Positions 44,181 through 54,295 of a DNA stretch of 64,000 bases are shown piece after piece. Every line of letters begins with the position of its first letter. The first letter of the stretch is position 1. The translations under genes and the position numbers were made by a program. The notes under the pieces are model-generated. The model searched no databases. It saw only the letters and a list, made by a program, of their open reading frames with translations, and was not told where the DNA came from. Source of the stretch: Aphanothece hegewaldii CCALA 016 (lineage in GTDB: Bacteria > Cyanobacteriota > Cyanobacteriia > Cyanobacteriales > Microcystaceae); assembly GCF_003007785.1 (NCBI RefSeq), contig NZ_PXOH01000010.1, positions 83,171 to 147,170 of the forward strand, read 5' to 3'.

Positions 44181-46553
44181 ATGTTTGAATATTTCAACGA
44201 GAAAGCCATTAAAGCTGTGATGTTTGCCCAAGAGGAAGCACGCCGCACAGGTCATAATGTGGTAGGGACAGAACAACTTTTATTGGGGATCATCGGTGAT
44301 GGAACATCCTACGCGGCAACATTACTGAAGGATCTGGGCGTTGAACTACACGCTACACGACGCATCATCGAAAATATGACGGGTAGAGGGCCAGGATACA
44401 GTCCAGCTAATATCCCATTTACACCAAAAGTTAAGCGGATTTTTGAACAAGCCTTCCAAGAAGCTCGTCAATTAGGCGATAAAATTATTACAGTAGAACA
44501 TATTTTACTAGCGATCGCAGTTGACTCCGAAACCTTAGCCGCTAAAGTATTAATCCAACAAAACCTCGATCTAAACGAATTACGAACCACACTCATTAAA
44601 AAACTGAGCGAAAAAGTCCCCGCGAGTGTCTCTCAAGGAAATTCTTTTCAAGCAGGATCAAATAATCGTCAATCCATCCTCAAAGACTTTAGCACCAACT
44701 TAACCGAACTCGCCGCACAAAGTAAAATAGATCCCGTGATCGGTCGAGCTACAGAAATTGAACGAACCATCCAAATCTTAGGTCGTCGCACCAAAAATAA
44801 CCCCGTTTTAATTGGTGAACCTGGTGTCGGTAAAACCGCGATTGCTGAAGGACTCGCCCAACGAATTATCGAAAGAGATGTACCAGAAACCCTTTATGAC
44901 AAACAAGTCATCAGTCTAGATATGGGTTCACTCTTAGCGGGAACTCGTTTTAGGGGTGACTTTGAAGAACGTCTTAAAGGCATTGTCGAAGAAGTTCGCC
45001 AATCTAACAATATCATCCTCGTCATCGACGAACTTCATACCCTTGTCGGTGCGGGTGCATTAGGTGGCGCGATGGATGCCGCGAACTTACTTAAACCTGC
45101 CTTAGCTCGTGGAGAACTACAATGTCTCGGTACCACAACTCTCGATGAATACCGTCAGTATATCGAAAAAGATGCAGCCCTAGAACGTCGTTTTCAACCC
45201 GTAATGGTCGGTGAACCCTCTGTTGTTGAAACTGTTGAGATTCTCTACGGTCTACGCAAAGAATACGAAGACTATCATAAAGTAAAATATTCTGATGCTG
45301 CCATTGAAGCTGCTGCCAAATTATCAGACCGTTATATTAATGATCGTTTCTTACCCGATAAAGCGATCGATTTAATTGACGAAGCAGGATCACGAACTCA
45401 TTTGAGCTATTCTATCCAACAAAAAAACCACAGCGAAGAACTCAAAATCTCTCAAGAGGAATCACCCATGATTAACCCTGAGTCTTTGATTCCCGTTGTT
45501 GATGAAGATGCGATCTCTCAAATCGTCGCCTCATGGACTGGTGTTCCTGTTAATAAATTAGCGCAAACCGAGTCAGAAGCCTTAATTAACCTCGAAGATC
45601 GACTTCATGAACGGATTATCGGTCAAGATGAAGCTGTTAAATCGGTATCTCGTGCGGTACGACGTTCCAGAGTTAATCTCAAAGATCCCAATCGTCCAAC
45701 AGCAAGTTTTATCTTTGCAGGACCCACGGGAGTCGGAAAAACTGAACTCGCCAAAGCTTTAGCAGATTTCTTATTTGGTTCATCCGAAAACATGATTCGA
45801 GTCGATATGTCCGAATTCATGGAATCTCACACCATCTCTAAATTAATCGGCTCACCTCCAGGATACATCGGCTACGATGAAGGCGGACAACTCACAGAAG
45901 CAGTCAGACGGAAACCTTATAGCGTTATCCTTTTTGACGAAATCGAAAAAGCACACCCCGATGTATTTAATCTTCTCCTACAACTTTTAGATGATGGTCG
46001 TTTGACGGATGCTAGAGGTCGTACCGTCGATTTTAAAAATACACTGATCATTATGACTTCTAATATCGGGTCAAAAGTGATCGAAAAAGGCGGTAGTAGT
46101 TTTGGTTTTGAAGCTTCAGAAGACGCAGATACACAATACAACCACATCCGTAACCGTGTTCAAGAAGAGATGAAGCAATATTTTAGACCAGAGTTTCTCA
46201 ACCGTCTCGATGAGATTATTGTTTTCCGTCAACTTACCAAACCCGAAGTTACTCAAATTGCCGACATTCTGCTTAATGAAGTGGCTAAACAGATTAAAGA
46301 ACAGCGTGAAATGACTTTAGAAGTCACTGAAGCATTTAAAAATCTGGTAGTAAAGGAAGGGTTTGAGCCGAGTTATGGAGCTAGACCGTTACGCAGAGCG
46401 ATTACAAGACGCTTAGAAGATAGTTTAGCCGAGGCGATTCTTTCTGGCAACATCAAAGATGGCGACAAAATTATTATTGATGCAGACGAACAAGATCAGG
46501 TCAAAGTTAATGCTTCCAATGCGACTGTCTTGCAGTTACAACCCGTAGGTTAA
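44181..46553 (+). CDS. clpC: ClpC-type AAA+ unfoldase with shortened middle domain
   Basis: A 790-residue class I Clp ATPase. Double Clp-N repeats (about 5-140) come first. D1 has Walker A GEPGVGKT (212-219) and VIDELH. D2 has GPTGVGKT (514-521), [11 protein letters not shown] and a C-terminal [13 protein letters not shown] sensor 2 ([10 protein letters not shown]). ClpC delivers proteins to ClpP and is essential in cyanobacteria. The linker between D1 and D2 (about 403-440) is roughly 30 residues shorter than in usual ClpC of about 820 residues, and the UVR/M-domain helices are not recognisable. It may be a second clpC paralogue rather than the housekeeping copy. Confidence 0.88.
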   Translation: MFEYFNEKAIKAVMFAQEEARRTGHNVVGTEQLLLGIIGDGTSYAATLLKDLGVELHATRRIIENMTGRGPGYSPANIPFTPKVKRIFEQAFQEARQLGDKIITVEHILLAIAVDSETLAAKVLIQQNLDLNELRTTLIKKLSEKVPASVSQGNSFQAGSNNRQSILKDFSTNLTELAAQSKIDPVIGRATEIERTIQILGRRTKNNPVLIGEPGVGKTAIAEGLAQRIIERDVPETLYDKQVISLDMGSLLAGTRFRGDFEERLKGIVEEVRQSNNIILVIDELHTLVGAGALGGAMDAANLLKPALARGELQCLGTTTLDEYRQYIEKDAALERRFQPVMVGEPSVVETVEILYGLRKEYEDYHKVKYSDAAIEAAAKLSDRYINDRFLPDKAIDLIDEAGSRTHLSYSIQQKNHSEELKISQEESPMINPESLIPVVDEDAISQIVASWTGVPVNKLAQTESEALINLEDRLHERIIGQDEAVKSVSRAVRRSRVNLKDPNRPTASFIFAGPTGVGKTELAKALADFLFGSSENMIRVDMSEFMESHTISKLIGSPPGYIGYDEGGQLTEAVRRKPYSVILFDEIEKAHPDVFNLLLQLLDDGRLTDARGRTVDFKNTLIIMTSNIGSKVIEKGGSSFGFEASEDADTQYNHIRNRVQEEMKQYFRPEFLNRLDEIIVFRQLTKPEVTQIADILLNEVAKQIKEQREMTLEVTEAFKNLVVKEGFEPSYGARPLRRAITRRLEDSLAEAILSGNIKDGDKIIIDADEQDQVKVNASNATVLQLQPVG

Positions 46554-46580
46554 GTCGTTGACACACTATAAAATCTAAAA

Positions 46581-46616
46581 AAGCAGGCTATTAATTAACC
46601 TGCTTCTTTTATTTTT
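46581..46616 (+). terminator. Intrinsic terminator after clpC
   Basis: AAGCAGG (46581-46587) and CCTGCTT (46599-46605) form a perfect 7-bp stem, and TTAATTAA in the 11-base loop can extend pairing. A T-rich run follows. Confidence 0.85.
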
Positions 46617-46687
46617 TCGTTTTCGCCTATAGTAATCAGAACTACATAAATCTTTATCAATTGATTTTTTCATGAGTTATTTTTTTC

Positions 46688-46879
46688 TTAAATTTCTTCA
46701 AATCGTTCATAAATTCGATCCAGTTGTTCTAAGGTAACTAAGCCATATTGCCAAAGAATCATTGGCCAAGGTCCTTGATCCTTTTTAATTGATCGTTCCG
46801 CCATTGCTAATGAATCATGAGACAAGGCTAAGTCATCGCGCAAAAAACGTAAAAATTTAGAGTAGGGTGTATTCGACAT
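46688..46879 (-). CDS. DUF2949 small protein
   Basis: A 63-residue protein. SKFLRFLRDDLALSHDSLAMAERS and a near-invariant PMILWQYGLVTLEQLDRIYE ending place it in DUF2949, a cyanobacterial family of unknown function. A strong SD (AAGGAGAG, 46894-46887 on the minus strand) precedes the ATG at eight-base spacing, so expression is likely. Confidence 0.85.
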   Translation of the reverse strand: MSNTPYSKFLRFLRDDLALSHDSLAMAERSIKKDQGPWPMILWQYGLVTLEQLDRIYERFEEI

Positions 46880-47294
46880 ATTGGCTCTCCTTCACGGCTT
46901 TAAATCAAAATAGTTGTTTAAACTCAATATTTGTGTGATTGGGTATAGTATCCTTTTGTATCCTATCTTGTTGGTCTGTTGGATTCCTCTTAAGGATGAG
47001 TCTTCAATTATCCAAAGGTAGAAAGGATTTAGCTCACTAAAAGGAAAAATATAATAATTTCTTTAGAAAATTAATCCCTCAGTAAATTTACGGAATTGAA
47101 TTTGTTTTTTAACACCTAAAAATGCAGTTCCCTCGCTGGCTTTTTGCCTAACTTGGAGTAGTCTGCACTCTTGATGATATTAGATTACCCAATAATAGTC
47201 GATCGCCTAATCTTCTATTTAAAGAATGATACAAAACTTTGTCTTAACTGAAAAAAAATTTTTTCTTAAATTTATGATCCATAAAAAAAAATAC
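46880..47294. other. 415-base intergenic region
   Basis: Apart from the DUF2949 SD I find no open frame with a start, no tRNA and no certain terminator. Long A and T runs near 47249-47290 are typical of the spacer after DUF192. A small RNA cannot be excluded. Confidence 0.4.
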
Positions 47295-47801
47295 TTAAAA
47301 ATCGATGGTAATGCTATCGCCTTTTTGCAAACCCAGTTCAGTCGCTCGACCTCCTCTAAGTTCAATTACCATATCAACTAAGGTTGAAGGGCCATAAGTT
47401 GGACAAGGATCAGCCGTACAAGGAGGTACCTCAGAATATATCGCTTGAATTACGCCTTGTTTTAAGAAAATCATATCTAAATTAATAGCGACATTCTTCA
47501 TCCAAAATTGAGCATAACGCGCTTCATCAAAAGGAAATAACATCCCTCGATTATCGGGTAAAGAAGTACGATACATTAAACCCATTGCTTGTTGTTCTGG
47601 AGTCAGAGCGACTTCTAATTCGATCACAGCTTGTCCCATATTAGCTTTAGCGGTGACAGGTAACATTTGTCCTAATGGTTGGGCTTGAATTTCTGGTACA
47701 ACTTCAGCAGAAGGGTTTTGAGCGACGGGAGTATCGATCGCTAAACAGCCCAGAATGAGCAAGTTTAAAGAGACTATTATACTAATCTTTTTCCAAAACA
47801 T
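47295..47801 (-). CDS. DUF192 family lipoprotein
   Basis: A 168-residue protein. LNLLILGCLA is a lipobox, so the protein is probably lipid-anchored after processing at Cys19. The DUF192 core follows: EVALTPEQQAMGLMYRTSLPDNRGMLFPF and FWMKNVAINLDMIFL, with the ending VDMVIELRGGRATELGLQKGD. Function unknown; the fold is a small beta barrel. Confidence 0.88.
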   Translation of the reverse strand: MFWKKISIIVSLNLLILGCLAIDTPVAQNPSAEVVPEIQAQPLGQMLPVTAKANMGQAVIELEVALTPEQQAMGLMYRTSLPDNRGMLFPFDEARYAQFWMKNVAINLDMIFLKQGVIQAIYSEVPPCTADPCPTYGPSTLVDMVIELRGGRATELGLQKGDSITIDF

Positions 47802-47962
47802 GACTTTTCTTTATCTTATTCTTATATTTGGTGGATTTCAACAACATGGATTCGAGGATTAACCATCTTCAATCATCGTAAAATCGCTCTTTACAAGCCT
47901 TTAATTGCATTATATTTTAGCTCAATTGTCATGTTTAATAAAAAAATTTAATTAAATTTGAT

Positions 47963-49096
47963 TTAGTTTGGGAGCATAAATTTAATTTTCTTCTGGACCC
48001 ATTTTTCTAGATGAGTAAAGCCAAAAACATAGACAATCAGCAAAATAATTGAAATTACAAAAATAACAAAAACTTTTAAATAACCATCTAAAGATAGACT
48101 TTTAGTCAGTGAAGAAAACACAACAAAATACAAAGGTTGATGAATGAGATAAATTTGATAAGAATAATTGCCTAGAATAGATAAACCTGCCAAAATCCAA
48201 CTAATTATTTTAGTTAAATTGATTTTTTCATTTAAAATCGTAAATAATAAATAGTTAATCAGAAATAAAAGCGGAGTTAAGCAAATATCTACACCCAGTT
48301 TATAAGTCGCATTAATACCCCAAAAAGGTAAAAGTATAAATAAAGAACTACCGACCAAGAAAAAAACTGTAGAAACAATATAATCAACTTTAACAAACTT
48401 ATTTTTGTAATAAAATAGATTTCCCCAATATAAACCTAAACATAACTGAAACCAATAACTACCGATAGAATTATTTTGCGAATAATAGGGAAAAAGCCAA
48501 GATGTTTGAGGCAAAGACAAGCCAATTATTTTAAAAACAACACCACCAAAAATTCCCAATAAAAGAATCATTACAGGATTTTTGATAGCGATCGGTAAAA
48601 TTAGAGGCATAATTAAATAGGCTTGTAATAAAACTCTAAAAAACCAAAAACCAGGATTAATCGACTGAGCATGATAGTCGGCTAAACCTAATATACTAAG
48701 AATCAAATTTAGATTAAACGGCGGTAGTAGTTGAAAAAAATAAAAAAGTAATAAACTACAGAATACTGCGAGTAAATAAGCGGGGTAAATTCTCATTAAA
48801 CGGCTAATAAGCCAAGATTTAAAGTTAATTGATGTTAAAGATAAATTAGATTTTTCTAATTTGAGAATCATGACATAACTTGTCGTAAAACCAGCAATTA
48901 CAAAAAATAAATCAACAGCCGCTAAAGCTATTTTTGCCCCTTCTTGATCCAAAAAAGTAATCAAATATAAATCTTTAGGATAGTTTTGGAAAAAATGAAA
49001 GATAACAATACATAAAATTGCTAAACCTTTTGTTTGATCAATCCAATCTAGTCGTCTTGATTTTTTCGAGTTTTGTACGGAATGCTCTGAAGTCAT
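47963..49096 (-). CDS. Acyltransferase 3 family membrane protein
   Basis: A 377-residue protein with about ten spans. It opens RLDWIDQTKGLAILCIVIFHFFQN, where the His of the conserved motif lies, and has a later loop with R residues (ISRLMRIYPAYLLAV). These O-acyltransferases modify exopolysaccharide, peptidoglycan or lipid A sugars at the membrane. Gene content nearby (an ABC exporter and a glycosyltransferase 3-6 kb away) would fit polysaccharide decoration. Unlinked otherwise. Very AT-rich. Confidence 0.82.
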   Translation of the reverse strand: MTSEHSVQNSKKSRRLDWIDQTKGLAILCIVIFHFFQNYPKDLYLITFLDQEGAKIALAAVDLFFVIAGFTTSYVMILKLEKSNLSLTSINFKSWLISRLMRIYPAYLLAVFCSLLLFYFFQLLPPFNLNLILSILGLADYHAQSINPGFWFFRVLLQAYLIMPLILPIAIKNPVMILLLGIFGGVVFKIIGLSLPQTSWLFPYYSQNNSIGSYWFQLCLGLYWGNLFYYKNKFVKVDYIVSTVFFLVGSSLFILLPFWGINATYKLGVDICLTPLLFLINYLLFTILNEKINLTKIISWILAGLSILGNYSYQIYLIHQPLYFVVFSSLTKSLSLDGYLKVFVIFVISIILLIVYVFGFTHLEKWVQKKIKFMLPN

Positions 49097-49194
49097 CTGA
49101 ATTATTGGTCGTCAAAATTGAGAAGACATTTTAGTTGTAACAAAAAATAATAAATTTAGTTTTAGTTAACAAAAAAAATGCTCAAAACTAGCCA

Positions 49195-50865
49195 TTAAAT
49201 GATTTCAGGTGGTTGTAATTCTTCTAAAATTGTAAACTTGACATGATTAATCGCCAAATCACCGATAGAAACCGTTGTTTTAGCGACTGGAGTTCCTTCA
49301 CTTACTAAGCGTTCAAAAGGAATATCTTTAGCCATTTCTGCATGATACCAAGCTAAACCCATAAAGAAACGAGATGGATAAGGCCCACCTTCAAAAAGAT
49401 CATCAGGGTTTGATTCCATAGGAACCCAACCAAAACTAGGGATATAAAACTCCATCCAAACATGATTATAATCTGGTTCTAAAGGCACACCTTTAGTAAA
49501 GGTAAAATGGGGGCATTTGTATCGCCCAACAGTACGACAAGCAATTTTATTCAAACGAGATAAAGCTAATAAAATACCTAAATACTCTCCACAAGATCCA
49601 ACACCTCTTTTTAAAGCCACATCAGGTGGATCTATATGAGGTTTAATTCCATAAGAAAGACGATCATAAACATAGTTACGAATGCTATAAACTTGGCGTA
49701 GCAGATTCGTTTCAGTTCCGATAGCTTCAACGGCTGCACGACGAATAATCTCAGTATCCATCGCTAAATCATCATTATCGACTAAATAGCGTTCAGAAAA
49801 TTCTTGAGGTAAAGAGGGTAACTTTTCGCAGTCTCTAGGAGATAATTTATATTTAATTCCCCACACTTCCAAAACCACTTTCCAACCGAAAATATAACGT
49901 TTTTGATGGGTTAATTGCTCAAATTTAAAAACCGCTACTTTTTGTCCATCTTGAATTTCTTCGATAAAAGGTAAACCTACTGATTCAATGTGTTTAATCT
50001 TTTGACGATGGGTTTCAACAGGTAAAGCAATGCGCCATTCTACATCTTTTAAATCTACTGGATAAAGTGGGGCGAGTTCTTCAACATAAGATAATTCAAT
50101 TAAAAAACCATTGGATAAAGCATATTTATGCTCAGGATAATATTTAAAATAAAGAGGATGAATGAGTGTTTTTTGACTATAGAGTAATTCGTGTTGAGGT
50201 TCGGCGTTTGGATTATCCCGTATACTAGGTTCTAAAAAAGTATAGGAAACATACAATAAATCTTTTTCGGTTGCGGCATCGTAATAAAAAGCTAGTCCTG
50301 TCGGTGATTCAAAAGGAGTTAAAACACTAAAAATCACTTCCCCGGTGGCTCTATCTAAACAATAAACCGTTTGTTCAAGTGTATCAGTAACCCATAACTC
50401 TTCGCCTTTCACCGTCAAATTTTCTCGCCCAATTCCTGGGGCATGAAAACGGGTAATTTCTTTTCCAGTTTCACGATTGAATACAAAAATCTTACCTCGA
50501 TCTTGACAAGAAACATAGACTGTAGACTGATAAACGGTTACACCATTAGCCCGTGAGGGAAGTTTAACAAATAATTGAGGAACTAAATCATTAGCTAAAA
50601 ATGAGCAAAAATAGACATTTTCCTCAATAGCAAACCAAAGTGTGTCATCAATAACGGCTAACCCACTCGCACCGATAAAATCTGACCAATGCTCAGAATT
50701 TAAGATCTTTGTCTGTTGGGTTAACATATTGATCTGTAATAGATAACCTTCTGTACCATCAATAGCTAAAAGATGATCGCCATGAAAAGTAATTCCATCA
50801 ATGGAGGAAGCTACCAACGGACGAATCGTTTGACCCATAAGCTGTGGAAGAGGGATCGAAGTCAT
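49195..50865 (-). CDS. Beta-propeller / transglutaminase-like fusion protein
   Basis: A 556-residue protein. Residues 10-200 show NHL/SMP-30-like propeller strands (GITFHGDHLLAIDGTEGYLLQI, GASGLAVIDDTLWFAIEEN, ENLTVKGEELWVTDT). After a linker, a transglutaminase-like domain (about 380-530) has the catalytic Cys in RGVGSCGEYLGILL and the His in DYNHVWMEFYIPSFGWVPM. Asp near ESNPDD would complete the triad. Start at ATG 50865 is taken; the frame opens further upstream only with TTG codons. Such domains cleave or cross-link peptides; the substrate is unknown. Confidence 0.75.
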   Translation of the reverse strand: MTSIPLPQLMGQTIRPLVASSIDGITFHGDHLLAIDGTEGYLLQINMLTQQTKILNSEHWSDFIGASGLAVIDDTLWFAIEENVYFCSFLANDLVPQLFVKLPSRANGVTVYQSTVYVSCQDRGKIFVFNRETGKEITRFHAPGIGRENLTVKGEELWVTDTLEQTVYCLDRATGEVIFSVLTPFESPTGLAFYYDAATEKDLLYVSYTFLEPSIRDNPNAEPQHELLYSQKTLIHPLYFKYYPEHKYALSNGFLIELSYVEELAPLYPVDLKDVEWRIALPVETHRQKIKHIESVGLPFIEEIQDGQKVAVFKFEQLTHQKRYIFGWKVVLEVWGIKYKLSPRDCEKLPSLPQEFSERYLVDNDDLAMDTEIIRRAAVEAIGTETNLLRQVYSIRNYVYDRLSYGIKPHIDPPDVALKRGVGSCGEYLGILLALSRLNKIACRTVGRYKCPHFTFTKGVPLEPDYNHVWMEFYIPSFGWVPMESNPDDLFEGGPYPSRFFMGLAWYHAEMAKDIPFERLVSEGTPVAKTTVSIGDLAINHVKFTILEELQPPEII

Positions 50866-51028
50866 GCTTAGTTTAAGCGCGAAATAGCCTGTATTCAATA
50901 ACAATAGCAAAATTCATCGCTTAACGCTGCTCACAATGAACTGATTTATTGCACAACTATAAATGAGCGCATTAATTATCTGAGTGTAAAATGATAAAGG
51001 TGGCTGATCTGGCTTTTCTTGCTCTAAA

Positions 51029-52174
51029 ATGTATTTAAAAAATATTCACCTCTATTCCTTTCGGAATTATACTGATCAAACCGTTCAATTTAAGGCACAA
51101 AAAACTATTATTGTTGGCAACAATGCTCAAGGAAAGTCAAATTTATTAGAAGCAATTGAACTGTTATCAACTCTAAAAAGTCATCGAGTGAGCCGAGATC
51201 GTGAGTTAATTTTAGAAGATGCCCAGACTGGACAAATTTTAGCAAATTTAACTCGGAGTTATGGAACCTCTGAACTCGCTCTTATTTTACGAAGTTCTGG
51301 ACGCAGAACAGTTATTCTTAATCAAGAGCCTTTACGTCGTCATATCGATTTTTTAGGAATTCTCAATGCTGTTCAGTTTTCTAGTTTAGACTTAGAATTA
51401 GTACGAGGTGCGCCAGAAGTTCGACGAAATTGGGTTGATACTTTATTAATTCAATTAGAGCCAGTTTATTCACATATTTTACAACAATATAATCAAGTCC
51501 TTCGTCAAAGAAATGCTTTACTTAAAGAAATTCGCAAAAGAGAATTAGCAAATCAAAATGATAAAACTGAGTCATTTAGTAGTGATGTATCTCAATTAAA
51601 TTTATGGGATCATCAACTGGCAGAAACTGGCTCAAGAGTCACTCGAAGACGTGCTAGAGTGATTGAAAGAATTAGATCGCTCGCTCAAGCTTGGCATTCT
51701 AGTATTAGTGGAAAAACCGAAATTCTTCAGATTAAATATCTGCCGAATGTGAACTGGATAGAAGATGATCCAATACAGGTCCAACAAGCTTTTTTAGAAA
51801 AAATTGAACAGCGTCGTCTCGCCGAACAACAGTTAGGTACAACCGTTGTTGGCCCCCATCGAGATGAAATTGAATTTACAATTAATCATACCCCCGCTAA
51901 ATCTTATGGTTCACAAGGACAACAAAGAACTTTAGTACTTGCTCTCAAGTTAGCAGAATTAAAACTATTAGAAGAAATTATTGGTGAACCCCCTTTACTA
52001 TTGTTAGATGATGTTTTAGCTGAATTAGATGCTAATCGTCAAAACCAATTATTAGAAGCGATTCAAGATCGTTTTCAAACGTTAATCACAACCACTCATC
52101 TAAATTCATTCGATCCACAATGGTTGAAATCATCACAAATTTTATCCGTCGAAAAAGGACAAATTTGTCATTAA
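51029..52174 (+). CDS. recF: DNA replication/repair protein RecF
   Basis: A 381-residue SMC-like ATPase. NIHLYSFRNYTDQTVQF starts it, Walker A is VGNNAQGKSN, signature-type SYGSQGQQRTLVLALKLAE and Walker B PLLLLDDVLAELD follow. RecF loads RecA at gaps with RecO and RecR. Normal length. No dnaA or gyrB neighbour, which is usual in cyanobacteria. Convergent with the ABC exporter gene. Confidence 0.94.
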   Translation: MYLKNIHLYSFRNYTDQTVQFKAQKTIIVGNNAQGKSNLLEAIELLSTLKSHRVSRDRELILEDAQTGQILANLTRSYGTSELALILRSSGRRTVILNQEPLRRHIDFLGILNAVQFSSLDLELVRGAPEVRRNWVDTLLIQLEPVYSHILQQYNQVLRQRNALLKEIRKRELANQNDKTESFSSDVSQLNLWDHQLAETGSRVTRRRARVIERIRSLAQAWHSSISGKTEILQIKYLPNVNWIEDDPIQVQQAFLEKIEQRRLAEQQLGTTVVGPHRDEIEFTINHTPAKSYGSQGQQRTLVLALKLAELKLLEEIIGEPPLLLLDDVLAELDANRQNQLLEAIQDRFQTLITTTHLNSFDPQWLKSSQILSVEKGQICH

Positions 52175-52196
52175 ACAGGGTTGAGAGAGCCAACTT

Positions 52197-54254
52197 TTAG
52201 GATTGGGAAACCAAATCCCTAGAAAATTTATTTTTCTCGTCAAAACGTTCAATGATATTAAGGAGTTGCATCGCCGATGCACAAGACTCTTCTATTAATT
52301 CATGTTGTTCTTCTGGTGTATCAATAAAACCATCTGCAACAAGTCGTAATGAACCCAACAAAGTATTTAAGCTACTACGTGCCTCATAGGACAAATAAGC
52401 TTGAGATTGAGACTCAATTGCGTTTTCATTTCCATTGACTAAATAGCCATTTTGTGAAGCGACTTGAGCAGAAAATTGCATAGAGTATAACTTTGCGTAT
52501 TGTCCACCTTTATTTAAAAGTTCCTCATGATTGCCAATTTCTACGACACGACCTTTATCTAAAACTACAATAGAATAAGCTTTTTGCACAGTTGATAAGC
52601 GGTGAGCTATGACTAATGTGGTTCTTTCTTGACAAAGTTCATTAATTGCTTGTTGTACTAAACGTTCTGAAACTGTATCGAGTGCGCTAGTTGCCTCATC
52701 TAAGATCAAAATTTCTGGGTTTCTTAACAAAGCACGTGCGATCGCAATTCTTTGTCTTTGTCCTCCAGAAAGTCTCACACCTCGATCACCGAGTTCTGTA
52801 TCTAAACCCTCTGGTAGATTACTAATAAATTCATAAGCATTAGCGCGTTTAGCCGCTTTTAATACATCTGTATCGGTTGCGTCTGTCAGACCGTAAGCAA
52901 TATTGTAACGAACCGAAGCATTAAACAAATAGGTTTCCTGACTAACGATCCCCATATTCTGTCTAATGGATTTGTAGTCATAGTTTCTCAAATCTTTTCC
53001 GTCAATCATAATCGCGCCACCAGTGGGATCATAAAATCGGGGCAACAAATCAGCGATCGTCGATTTTCCTGCACCAGATGATCCCACCAAAGCGATCATT
53101 TTACCTTTAGGAATCCATAAATCTATCCCTTGAAGAACGAGTTCATCATGATCTGGATAAGCAAACTTGACATTTTCAAAACGAATCCCTTGTTCTAAAC
53201 CTACAAATGGTGTTTCACCATTCTTCATAATAAGTTTATTATCTGTTCTAATAAAATCATCTAAAATTTCAACAGCAGAGGAGTTATTAGAAAGTTGATT
53301 TCTATTACCATTAATTTGACCAACAAACGGCAACATTCTAAATAAAATCAATAAATAAGTTAATAAAATTGCCGATAAACTTTGAACTTGGCCAGAAAAA
53401 ATATAACGACCCGCCAGAATAATTAGAAAAACAATAATAATTCCTCCAATTTCATTAATCGGACTAATAATTGATTGATTCATTGTCGAATCAAAACCAG
53501 CCTTTTGTCTTTGTTTTATAAATTTTTTCATTGCTTGATATTCTGCTTCTTCATTTACGACAGATTTTATAAGTCTGATTCCTGTCATAATTTCTAAAGA
53601 TTTGTTAGTTAATTCTTTAGCTGCTATAGAAACTCTTTGACCGTACTTTCTCGATCTATTAAGAAAAAATTGATTTAATATAGCAAGTGTTGCTAATAAT
53701 CCTGTTGCTATTAACGTCAACTGCCATGATAAAGACATTAATATAAACAAAAAAATAAAAACTGTTATAATATTTTGCGCGAGGGTAATACAAGCTTGAA
53801 TCGAGCCAGTCACTCGATATACTTCAGAACCAAAACGATTAAATAGATCTCCTAATTTAGTTTTAGCATAATAATCTAAATCAACAGTTAGAAGCATTGT
53901 CATAGCTTCTAATTGCATATTTCTTGTTAATATTTGTCCTAAATAAGTACTGGTTAGTGTTCCTAAATAATTGGTAGTATGCCGTAAAATAATGATTAAT
54001 ACAACAATGGCAAACATCGCTATGAGCCGAGAGCTATCTGACCAACCATCAAAAACAGACATTGTTTTCTGTAAAATGGGTGGCCCGCTATCTAAAGCAG
54101 GCATCGGCTGACCTAAAAAAGCTAATAATAAAGGAACTAATAATATTGTGCTAAATCCATTAAAAATAGCACTTGAAAAGCCAAATAATATCGATAAAAC
54201 CACTAAAATAGGCTGTTTAAAAAGATATCTGATGATGAATTGATTAGAAGACAT
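52197..54254 (-). CDS. MsbA-type ABC exporter with degenerate histidine-kinase-like C-terminus
   Basis: A 685-residue half-transporter. Six membrane spans (about 15-320) precede an ATPase domain with GSSGAGKST, LSGGQRQRIAIARALL, ILILDEATSALD and IAHRLSTV. Residues 600-685 extend beyond normal half-exporters. SYEARSSLNTLLGSLRLVADG, then TPEEQHELIEESC, look like the HisKA dimerisation domain, but the phospho-His is Tyr and the Pro of the H-box is lost. The last seven residues (RDLVSQS) and stop lie inside a palindromic repeat. Cargo probably lipid-linked sugar; the glycosyltransferase gene upstream is in line with this. Confidence 0.85.
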   Translation of the reverse strand: MSSNQFIIRYLFKQPILVVLSILFGFSSAIFNGFSTILLVPLLLAFLGQPMPALDSGPPILQKTMSVFDGWSDSSRLIAMFAIVVLIIILRHTTNYLGTLTSTYLGQILTRNMQLEAMTMLLTVDLDYYAKTKLGDLFNRFGSEVYRVTGSIQACITLAQNIITVFIFLFILMSLSWQLTLIATGLLATLAILNQFFLNRSRKYGQRVSIAAKELTNKSLEIMTGIRLIKSVVNEEAEYQAMKKFIKQRQKAGFDSTMNQSIISPINEIGGIIIVFLIILAGRYIFSGQVQSLSAILLTYLLILFRMLPFVGQINGNRNQLSNNSSAVEILDDFIRTDNKLIMKNGETPFVGLEQGIRFENVKFAYPDHDELVLQGIDLWIPKGKMIALVGSSGAGKSTIADLLPRFYDPTGGAIMIDGKDLRNYDYKSIRQNMGIVSQETYLFNASVRYNIAYGLTDATDTDVLKAAKRANAYEFISNLPEGLDTELGDRGVRLSGGQRQRIAIARALLRNPEILILDEATSALDTVSERLVQQAINELCQERTTLVIAHRLSTVQKAYSIVVLDKGRVVEIGNHEELLNKGGQYAKLYSMQFSAQVASQNGYLVNGNENAIESQSQAYLSYEARSSLNTLLGSLRLVADGFIDTPEEQHELIEESCASAMQLLNIIERFDEKNKFSRDLVSQS
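52199..52220. repeat. Degenerate palindromic repeat at the end of the ABC exporter gene
   Basis: Plus strand AGGATTGGG, AAA, CCAAATCCCT: a copy of the GGGTTTGG-type repeat with an offset base. It codes for the C-terminal residues of the exporter. Confidence 0.5.
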
Positions 54255-54295
54255 ATTTAAGACTCTTTGTCCAATTAATGAAAAATAAAAACCTA

